In this document: piece after piece, positions 24,637 to 33,379 of the stretch
Position numbering within the stretch: position 1 is the stretch's first letter
Layout of the letters: each line of letters starts with the position of its first letter
NCBI RefSeq assembly: GCF_947179165.1
Contig: NC_077239.1
Location: forward strand, 13,258,501-13,322,500
Length of the DNA stretch: 64,000 bases
Source: Solanum dulcamara
Lineage: Eukaryota; Streptophyta; Magnoliopsida; Solanales; Solanaceae
Reading direction: 5' to 3'
Position numbers and translations under genes: made by a program
The notes under the pieces: generated by a model
What the model saw: only the letters and a program-made list of their open reading frames with translations
Database searches by the model: none
What the model was told of the DNA's origin: nothing

Positions 24637-24903
24637 GTTGCTGGAATAGAGGCAGCCATCAATAACAGATCCATTAGAGATACTGCACTTATCATCTGCT
24701 CAAACTCTCAACACTCAAGACAAGCTGTAGTACTTACGGTTTTTTCTAATGTGCATCACAGCACATTGGCAAACTTTGCAGATGGGGAAATGCAGCACAT
24801 CCAAAGCTTCAGAATTGCTGTACCTCCCACATTTGGGGAACCCAAGAAGTTACGGCTTGAATGGATAATCGAAGACGTTAGTCGAGCGATCTTAAAAATA
24901 TAG
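24637..24903 (+). other. 89-codon open stretch in LINE tail, acceptor-like 5' edge
   Basis: After a T-rich tract ending TTGTAG the frame from GTT at 24637 is open for 88 codons to a TAG at 24901-24903. It ends in a charged segment (Lys-Lys-Leu-Arg-Leu-Glu-Trp). It has no ATG near its start. The edge resembles a splice acceptor, so it could be a captured exon or part of a longer LINE transcript. I do not recognise a domain; chance openness is possible. Confidence 0.3.
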
Positions 24904-25453
24904 CCATTTTTTAAATTGCTTCAATGACGGACACACTATTCATATCCAAATCAGCAACATCATGACAACATATACTTGCCTTGCATGACACACTCGCATC
25001 ACATGGACAAACTCGGTATGAAAAGATTAAGAAGGACAATGATGACACGACCGCTCTCGATCCATAAAAATGGGAAGTTTTGTATACTTGCTCTACTTCG
25101 ATTTAGCTATATTTTTAATATAGCTTAGTTGAATAGGACTAGTGTAGGTTTCTTTCTCGTATTTACATAAAAGGGGAGAGTCTCCCTCATTTACATTTTT
25201 CTTAGTCGCATTGTATCGAGAGGAGTCCTCTCATAGGTTTATCATTTTTCCACCTAGTATACGGGGATAAGTTGGCCGACCTTAGTAGGTTAGACGACTT
25301 ATGAACCATCTTAAGTTTGAAGGTAAGGTTTATGTCCCCCTCCGTGTATTTTTATTATTATTTTTATTTATGATAAGGCTTGGGGGTGCTGATCAACCCC
25401 TGACTGTGCACGAGAGGTGAGAGCCTCGTGTAGGGTATGTTCCCACAAAAAAG

Positions 25454-26075
25454 GTTATGAGATGTCCAATTATGAGTTTATGATAAAGTTTTATGATATG
25501 AATTGACCAATAGCTTATTATGATTTAAATTGCTTTTAAACTTTACTCATGTTCATTATGATTGGTCATGCATCTTATGGCATATTGATTACGTTCTTTT
25601 ATTTTTTCATGAAAATTTCATATACTTAGTATATTCAAACATACTAACGCATATTTTGCCTACATTGTCTCATAATGTAGGGATGGACGACACTCACGAT
25701 CATCCTACTCGTGGCTAGAGATTTCTTTAGATTTTAAAAAGGTTAGTGAGTCCTCATTCTACCGAGGACAAGACTTTTATTCATGATTGCTATTTTCTTC
25801 ACTTTCTTCTATTGTTAGGGTGAGCTAGGAGCTTGTCCTAAGCCCCCGTCAAAGATTAGACTAGAGGTATGTTTAGACTATATATTGGTGTAATCCAGAT
25901 TAGACATTTATAGAGTTGATTTCCCTTAGTCCCATTCCCCGCTTAATGATTACTTCCACTCATCTTTATATTGTTCTTTACATTATGTATGCGATGTATG
26001 CTAAGATGGCTTATGGTTGGGGTCCCTCGCATCCCAATCGTCGTGTTACTACTAGGCCTAGGTCGGGTCATTGCA
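25454..26075 (+). repeat. 3' LTR of element 2, right part
   Basis: The LTR resumes after the LINE with the right TSD copy and runs to GGGTCATTGCA at about 26075. It contains the clearest examples of the two LTR stem-loops (25660-25680 and 25750-25769). Confidence 0.75.
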
Positions 26076-26159
26076 TTTCTCTTATATACTATTATTTTTT
26101 ATACTTTTAAAACATTACATATCTTACCACTAATTAAGAGTTTTCTACCATATATTGAG

Positions 26160-26262
26160 AAAGATACACCTAAATACATGTATTTTTACTACAAGATATA
26201 AGATAATAGGGAGAGAAGCAAGCGTGATAGAGAGGGAAGTGAGAGATATACTCATGCATTCT

Positions 26263-26329
<67 letters not shown>

Positions 26330-26570
26330 TCAAACTAGATACACCCAGAATACATGTATATGTATGTATCCGGTGTGATTCGCATGTACCATATACATAA
26401 GAGAGTGGCGAGAAAGATGGGAGGGAGGCGAGCAAGATTTGTTATGTATTCCAGATACATATGAATCCACCTGGATACAGTGTATTTATAACAAATTACA
26501 TCTAATTTTGATCTAATATTTCCCGAATACATGTATCTGGATGGACCAAACTCTGACAAGATTCGTAATA
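26160..26570. repeat. Duplicated module with GAGAGGGAAG-like core and AT expansion
   Basis: Two diverged copies of a module lie in tandem. Each has GATACACC, then ATACATGTAT, then a purine-rich GAGAG..GGGA..GCGAGCAAGA stretch, then a GTATTCCAGATACATATGAATC-like end. In the first copy the AGATACATATGAATC position has expanded into a 63-base AT repeat (26265-26327). I cannot name the family. Confidence 0.55.
26265..26327. repeat. (AT)n microsatellite
   Basis: An uninterrupted alternating AT run of about 63 bases inside the duplicated module at 26160-26570. Confidence 0.95.
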
Positions 26571-26579
26571 TTACCAACT

Positions 26580-27288
26580 AAGTTATAGCTAAGTATTTGG
26601 CTCCTAAATAGTGGAATTTATGTAATTTTCCCAATTAGAATTAATTAAGACCCAATACGAATATGATACACCAAATAGAAAATATAAAAAAACCCATAAT
26701 TACTCTTTAAAAGAGTTAATGTAATATTTTTTCTAGAAATCATCGTTGACTCAACTTTACAAAACCTTTTGATATTCTGAAAATGAGGAAAGAAAAGTCA
26801 ACTTGTTACATTAAAGGGAAAATTACGCGGATTGACAGACATTACTACTATAATTATGCGATAAGGGTATAGTTTCAATTAATCACATAAATTGGCTATA
26901 GTTTAATAAAATTTGCTATTATACAAAACTGAGGGTTCATATACAAATCTGGAAATAAATATACAAATATCTAAAGCAAATCTAGAAGTAAATATATACA
27001 ATTCTGGAAGCGAATATATACAATCTTCTTGAAAGCTCAATTTGTATAATTCAGTGAGATATATAAACGAGAAAGCTCAATTTGTATAATGCAGTGAAAT
27101 ATACAAATATTAATGACCATAGCAAACATAAATATAGCTATGGGAAGTAATTAGGGAAACTATATTCATAGGGGATTATTAAGCATAATATGTTTGCCAT
27201 TTCTGAAAATTTTTCTACATTAAATATCCACGTTTCCATTTCGTAAGAAGGACAATTCTTTTTCGCTACTAAATTTTGTCAAGGGGCA

Positions 27289-27293
<5 letters not shown>
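26580..27293. other. AT-rich spacer, no gene
   Basis: No ORF or RNA gene is visible. Between about 26920 and 27130 short phrases such as AATATACAAAT and GAAAGCTCAATTTGTATAAT recur two or three times, which suggests a decayed small transposon. I cannot define its ends. Confidence 0.4.

Positions 27294-27330
<37 letters not shown>
27294..27330. repeat. (AT)n microsatellite
   Basis: Alternating AT run of about 37 bases. Confidence 0.9.
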
Positions 27331-27331
<1 letters not shown>

Positions 27332-27599
27332 CAAAGTAATTAATTTATAATTAATATATCATATTTTGTTAAAAAGAATAGCCAAAGAGTGAATTTAGCC
27401 ACACGAGAACCATGGCTAAATGGGAGAAAATTGTGGCTAAAAGATATCCAAAATGGGCTATGGGCTCAACAAAGTTCAATTCGGCCAAGGCCGTTAGATT
27501 ATTTTTTCTTTTTCTTTTTTATTTTTTCTATTGTTGCATTTTTTTTAAAAAAACTTTTCCCTTTTTTTCCAAAACATTTTCCATGCAATTTGTTTTCAT

Positions 27600-27990
27600 G
27601 TATTAATATGTATAAATGGTGTATAAACATGTGTATATTATGTATAAATATTTATGTAGTGTATATATGTAATGTATAAATAGTGTATAACTAATGTACA
27701 CATGTGTATTAATATTGTATAAATAGTGTATACATGTGCATCGATATTTTATAAATAGTGTATAAACATATACCAATATTGTATTAATAGTGTATAAATA
27801 TGTATATGTGATGTAAAAATAGTTATGTAGTGAATATGTAATATATCAATATTGTATAAATAAGTATCTAATGTATCAATATTGTATAAATAAGTATCTA
27901 ATGTATCAATATTGTATAAATAAGTATCTAATGTATCAATATTGTATAAATGATATCGTGTATAAATATTATATAAACAGTTATGTAATA
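27600..27990. repeat. TATAAATA-rich minisatellite zone with 30-bp unit
   Basis: The zone is built from TGTATAAATAGTGTATA-like phrases. At 27841-27951 a strict 30-base unit (ATGTATCAATATTGTATAAA plus TAAGTATCTA) repeats three times and then about two thirds of a fourth time. Because 30 is a multiple of three, the minus strand reads as a repeated ten-residue peptide, which explains an otherwise misleading ORF. Confidence 0.85.
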
Positions 27991-28137
27991 TATCGATATC
28001 AATATTTATTTTCCTACTATGCATTCCCGCCTTAATAAATGAAAGAATAAATAAATAATAATAAAACAACATAATTATTCATTTTTCTACAAAAGAATTG
28101 AAACAATAAGAAAAAAAAGGTTATTTAAAGAGCAACA

Positions 28138-28290
28138 AAAAAATATATATATAAAAAGTTTATTTTAAATATAGCACAGGAAAAAAATAGAAAAAAAAGA
28201 TATTTTTTTAAATATATATGAGATATACATTGAATATACACTATAATACATTGAATATTGATTAACTATATATGGAGTATACATTAAATA
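28138..28290. repeat. AT-rich low-complexity sequence
   Basis: A-rich and T-rich runs with phrases such as ATATACATTGAATATACA. No coding or structural signal is seen. Confidence 0.5.
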
Positions 28291-28440
28291 TACGTGCAGT
28301 ATCACTGACTATTCAATCTCGATCAACTCTAAATCATCTTTAAATAATTTTAAATTTTAGATATGAAATCCATTCAATGTTTCAAATCTTTTGATATATA
28401 AGTTGCTCAAAACGATCCATGTTCATGATATGTTGAATTT

Positions 28441-28640
28441 TAAAAAAGAAGAAGAAGAAGAAGAAAAGCACGAAAAAGAAGATAAACCAGCAGTAGCAAT
28501 AATAGAAGGAATAAGGAGGAGGAGGAGGAAGTACGAAGTAGTAGCATAAGAAAGAGGGAGACAAGAAGAAAGAAGAAGACGCAGAAAAAAGAAAAAACAC
28601 AGAAGAAAGATGAAGGATGAAGAAGACGGCCAATAACATC
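28441..28640. repeat. Purine-rich (GAA/GGA)n low-complexity tract
   Basis: About 200 bases are almost all A and G on the plus strand, with runs of AAG and AGG triplets. The minus-strand ORFs rich in Phe, Leu and Ser are by-products of this composition. Confidence 0.9.
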
Positions 28641-29590
28641 AAACATGACCATTTTGTCAGAGTTGGGCCATTTCGAATAATTTTATAAATTTAGATCATA
28701 AAAGTAGTAAGCAAATGTTGTGGGATGTTAGTTGTTGTAATTTTCCCTTTTGTTAAACACATAAAGCTATTTAATTATACAATATAAGATATGATGGGAT
28801 CATGGGATCTCATTTCATCCGTTTTTCCAATCACTTATTAGATATATTATAAAACAATTCTAGACATTGTTCTTAGTAACATAATTTGTTGGAAAATTAA
28901 ATTATTTGAGAAGAATATTTAGACAAATTCTATTAGCCCAAGAAATGTTGGTGCCATTTGTCACAATTTGGACAAGTGTTATTATCATCTAATTTTGCAT
29001 GCGGTGAAACATGCATCACGTCTTTGTTGAGTGACCATTTTTTTTTACATCTATGTATATTTCATTTTGAAATCATCAATTCAATGAACTAAAAAAGAAC
29101 CCAAAAAAATTGCAAAACCATCAGTCTATCATACCTCTTTTCTTTTTGATTTGTTGATTTTGTACTATTCAAATTTTTATTTATACTTTTTTTATAGAGA
29201 AAATTTAATTAATCATGAAAAATTATTTCACATTGTTGAAATAGTTTCTTAGAACAGTGTCAACACGGCTGAAGAATTACTTGTACTTGATTATCAATAA
29301 ATAATACATTTATTATCATATTTTTTCTTGTTTTCCCAACAATCTAAGAAACTATGGCAAACAATACCTCTCATAAAACTATTGATGATATCAATGTTGG
29401 TGATGTCCATGTGATTGCTCCTGTTTCAGCCGTCTTGCCAGATGTCTATGATATTACACATACATTGTTGTATTTATAACTTGAGTATCAAAATATAACG
29501 ATATAAATAAATATGATTACAATTTAATATCTTATGAAAAGTATTACCTCAATGCAAGAAATATTTGAGAAAATAGTAATCACACCAATT
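28641..29590. other. AT-rich spacer, no gene seen
   Basis: I see nothing I can name. A short frame at about 29354-29450 (Met-Ala-Asn-Asn-Thr-Ser) may be the upstream part of the copia remnant that follows, but this is weak. Confidence 0.35.
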
Positions 29591-29599
29591 CAAGTAAAT

Positions 29600-29935
29600 T
29601 TAACGGAAGCGGATGATATAATTATTGTGATGATTTAAGAAGTTAATATTGAGGTCAATATGAAAAATTGAGTGATAGGCTCTGGTGCTACGTATCAAAC
29701 ATATTTATGCAAATAAGAATAATTTTCTATCTTACATCCAAATTGAGGTAGAAGAATGAACTGTTTATCGACAAGTAATCATCAAATTATTTTGAAATTT
29801 TATTTTCTTTTGTTGTTGAATGTTGGAATGAGGCAATAGGAGTAAAAATTAATTAAAACGTATAGTATGAATTTTAACATATTATCTTTTGGTGCAAAAA
29901 TTATTAGTTGCAAATGATTTTTTTTAAAAAAATAC
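29600..29935 (+). pseudogene. Ty1/copia pol remnant (protease region)
   Basis: Translating 29636 onward gives Glu-Val-Asn, then a stop, then Val-Ile-Gly-Ser-Gly-Ala-Thr. This matches the copia protease block, where an Asp-Ser-Gly-Ala-Thr motif is expected, so the catalytic Asp is replaced by Gly. A spaced Ser-Tyr and Glu-Glu-x-Thr-Val-Tyr pattern follows, as in copia gag-pre-integrase regions. It has stops throughout. The family is inferred from motif order, not from a search. Confidence 0.5.
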
Positions 29936-29947
29936 TTAATCCTAATG

Positions 29948-30722
29948 TGTCACGATCCGACCTAGGTTCTAGTCATAACATGACGATTAAAATTCCGAGG
30001 AAACCCAACCAAGCCTCTAAGCATAACATTCAAGAGCATACGAAAGGTCAATAAAATAAACAAGCAAGGATCAAAGATATGGAAGCATAATCTCGATATA
30101 AAGCATAAGTCTCAAAATGCGGAATAAGAGACGACATAGACTCCAATGAACATCTAACATACCTCTACTAGTCTAGATGGGGGCATAAGACAATCTCCTA
30201 GATCACCCAATATAGAAGGTAAAAGAAGTCATACACTTATAAGAAATAAAACATCTCACCTCGGAATATAAGGACTCACCAACAGTAGAATAATGCTAAC
30301 TCTAGCCACGAACGAGAGGATAATAAACATGCTCGATGGACCCTATATTATGATATAATGTAGGCAAAAAATATGCGTTAGTACATGAAATGCATTAAGT
30401 ATGTGATAATATGCATGAACAATAAACGTCGTACATAATCAATATGAATCACGGGATGCAAGATCATTATCATTAAAATATGAGTAATGTCGTGAGAACA
30501 TTAAACATTTATCTCATTAGTCAATGCATCAAAAAATCATAATGATCATAAGAACTGACATATATGGGAGATAACCGTTACCGATATTAAGACCATGCGA
30601 GCTATTATATGGAATCTGATGATCCCCACATCGAGAAGGGGGGAGGCTACTTCCCAAAGTAGGCTCCGTCCACTCATTATCATCATGTTCTATATGTGGA
30701 TCCACTATCTAGGCCATATTGG
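29948..30722 (-). repeat. Partial Ty3/gypsy LTR, minus orientation
   Basis: Reading leftward, the LTR ends at 29948 in CGTGACA. It keeps both LTR stem-loops (30343-30363 and 30259-30275) and the conserved TACTAACGCATATTTTTTGC segment near 30366-30385. It is cut at 30722 by the LTR of the next element. It is related to the LTRs at 748-2986 and 8061-10137. Confidence 0.7.
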
Positions 30723-30999
30723 TGTAACGACTCATTAGGTTGTTTTGAGTATTAGGAATTTTTAGTTCATAAAAGACTCATTCCGTAAAATTTTAATTGA
30801 GTATTTTAGACTTTTCGATAATTACGGTTATTTAGTTGAGAAAAAAACTTAGATAAATTATTTAATTAGCGGGTTAACGTGTTAATTTATTTATCACTCT
30901 ATACCAATTATTAAAGGAAAAGGATAGGGTTTATTAATTTTGATACATAATTGAGTAGAAAAGAAAAAGAAGAAAATAAATAATAATAATAAAAAAAGG

Positions 31000-31001
<2 letters not shown>

Positions 31002-31062
<61 letters not shown>
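31002..31062. repeat. (AT)n microsatellite
   Basis: Alternating AT run of about 60 bases inside LTR A. Confidence 0.95.
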
Positions 31063-31065
<3 letters not shown>

Positions 31066-32228
31066 CTGATGACATTAAGCCATCAGATATAAGTAGCGAG
31101 AAAGCGAAGAAGAAAATGAACCAGAAACTGAAAAAAAATATACGGAGGAAGAAACAAAAGAAAGGAGAAAAGAAAAATAAAGGAGAAGAGAAAAATAAGG
31201 ATTTTCATTCTAAAGCGTCAATGTAATTATTCTCATCCTTTTCATTAACTTTTTATGTGATTATGAATATATTTTTAGGGTATATTGGTGGAGAAATAAT
31301 GCTAAAATAAGGAAATATGACCCTAGGGTTCTTCATATAAAATCTTGATTTGAGGGTCGAATAACAATCCGTATTAGCTGAAATTTGACATGTGAATTTA
31401 TTTTATCATGATGAACATAATCAGAAAGAAAATTTTAGATTTGACTTCAATGACCCGGGATGACTTTTTGACCCAATTTTTTATCCAAAAATAAATATAG
31501 CTATATGGGTGTCATTGGATCCGTACTCTTATGAAGATTATGTATTTGAATAGATTTTGATAATTCGAAAGCGTTACGAAAAACTCAAGTTTTAAAGTGA
31601 TTATTTAATTTAATTGAGGTTTAACCCTAGTTTTAAAATTCAGAAAATATGGGAGTTGACATGGTAAGTGGCATCAAAATTAGGAACGTGTTTATAGAAT
31701 TGGGTGAGTTATTAGGGCTAGGTTAAACATATATATAATATTGGTGTTTATGGATTACTTTACTTATAAATATTATATATTTGTTAGATTGAGATTGGTT
31801 TGAGGCATTGAAGAAGGGAAAGACATTAGTGAATTAGCTTGCTTTACTTTGGTTCTTCGGTTGAGATAGGTTATGGTTTTATTCTATATCATAGATAGAA
31901 TTTTAATAGTGATTGATATTCATTGGGTAATATTTGAAGTTTACTACGCATTTAATTGTTGTGGTTTGGATGGTTGATATGTTGTTGTGATTGGTCTGAA
32001 ATCCCGAGGCCATGAAATCCATAATCGTGAACTTGCCCTATCAAAAATGGTATCTTGAATAAAGAAGGCTTGATGAAATATTGTTAATGAAGTGGAATGT
32101 ATTCATGAAGAATGATAAATTAATTATATTTGGATCGGGTGTCACTTTCGAACATGGTATATTTGGATCGGGTGTCACATTCTGGCATGGTAATATTGTC
32201 CCAGGCAGTGTATATAGAGTGACATAAT

Positions 32229-32402
32229 TGGTGTCTCTTAGAGATCAATAATAAGTGTATAGACCCACCCTGGCCCCCACCCTCATAGCCCCCCCTGTCC
32301 AGTGCACAACTAAACTGGATGAAGGAGCCACATGGGCCCCACCTAGAAGGGTGGGGGACGAAGTGGGTCTATACACTTGTTGTTGATCTTTGAGAGCCAC
32401 CA
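32229..32402. repeat. 55-bp imperfect inverted repeat with 64-bp loop
   Basis: The left arm (32229-32283) begins TGGTGTCTCTTAGAGATCAA. The right arm (32348-32402) ends TGATCTTTGAGAGCCACCA, and the two are complementary over nearly their whole length. The GTATAGACCCACC / GGTGGGTCTATAC type core also pairs. The related LTR at 42480-42700 has only the right arm. Confidence 0.8.
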
Positions 32403-33379
32403 ATGATGTAACCAGCTTGTACTATAGACTTGCATTCATCAGCATCGTCCATCACCAGTATACTTATTTTCTGTTTGGTCCCTAATTTATTGGGGTTTGG
32501 ATATATTTATCACTATTTGTACCTTCTGAGAGTATGGGCATCCAGTCGGTTATTATTTGATCTTACTTGTACTTACTTTGGTTGTACTTTTAGTTGGTTT
32601 ATATGGTATTTGAGTTGGATTGTGGTTGTTACTTCCAACTAGGTTCAATCTGATTAGTTCCTAGGTGATTATGTGGTTATCGTTGTCTATTAGCACTATA
32701 TTCTCATTTAATGAACTCATATGATGCCTTCTTCCTATTAATAGGTTGTTGGATTGCGTTTCAAGTGCGCTCTTTGACTCTCCCCTTTATTTATGTCTCT
32801 AATCTCTTTGACTTATTTCCTGACATCATTGTGATAATTCTTGATTAGTTGCATGTGTAGTATTTACCTGATTATACATTATTTATACTTGCTTTATCAG
32901 TGGAGCTCAGTCGGCCTATGTCTACTAAGTACCACTCATTTGGAACTCATACTACACTTCTGCCCTTACAGATCATACTGTGCATTTTCGCTGTTGATTT
33001 GGACTGGTGACGAACAGCTCTTGGTTTGGAGATTTGGTGATCTTCTGGCGTTCGGAGTTGCTGATTTCCATCTATGACAGACTATAACTAGTCTTTACTT
33101 TCTTTTAGAGACTTTATGTACTTACTTTGCATTTTCAAAAAAGCTTGTATTTGTATTTGATTTAGATGCTTGATTACCGACTGATGCCTCATATTGGGGT
33201 GGTTCCTTATGATTTATTTCAGTTGTTCTCCCTCTTCTTATTGCTTATTTTTTTACTTTATTATTCATCTTCTGTTTGATAGCCCGTTGCCTCAGTTTTG
33301 AGTTATGGGTTAAGGGTTAATCTTACCTGCTGGGGGTGTTAGAATGTGTCATCACGGCCCAAGAAATTGGGTTCTGACA

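Larger units (their letters stand above)
22583..25453 (+). mobile_element. 5'-truncated LINE (non-LTR retrotransposon) with 13-bp TSD
   Basis: The insertion is flanked by identical 13-bp copies of GTTATGAGATGTC (22570-22582 and 25454-25466) and ends in an A-rich tail (CACAAAAAAG), as target-primed insertion leaves. The 5' end is inside the ORF2 C-terminus, so most of the element is missing. After the RNase H domain (to 23154) there is an unusually long tail of about 2.3 kb. The tail includes two similar GGGGA(A/G)AGTCTCCC segments (about 23254 and 25173) and several GTGCAGGTAC motifs. The element splits the 3' LTR of element 2 and is therefore younger than it. Confidence 0.8.
16162..26075 (+). 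mobile_element. Ty3/gypsy element 2 with internal deletion and LINE insertion
   Basis: This plus-strand gypsy element has a 5' LTR at 16162-18327, primer site at 18332-18344, a short gag stub, and pol remnants from RNase H to integrase (18860-20706). Its 3' LTR is in two pieces (20940-22582 and 25454-26075), split by a LINE. The gag, protease and reverse transcriptase are missing. The first 500 bases or so of the two LTRs do not match each other although the rest does, so the element may be a recombinant of two related subfamilies. Confidence 0.75.
30723..33379 (+). repeat. Second-family gypsy LTR A
   Basis: It starts TGTAACGACTC at 30723 and ends TTCTGACA at 33379, followed by a primer-like TTGGTATATGAGT. 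The 3' 1.2 kb aligns by eye with 42480-43646 (shared TGTACTTACTTTG, GGTTCAATC and CTACTAAGTAC phrases) and with 39350-40500. It contains an AT microsatellite and a large inverted repeat, listed separately. Confidence 0.75.

Noticed and set aside
27841..27951. CRISPR-like direct repeats
   Set aside because: The repeats are contiguous with no unique spacers, and this is plant nuclear DNA.
27749..28072. Repeat-peptide ORF on the minus strand
   Set aside because: Explained by the 30-bp minisatellite.
28382..28652. Phe/Leu/Ser-rich ORFs on the minus strand
   Set aside because: By-product of the purine-rich GAA/GGA tract on the other strand.
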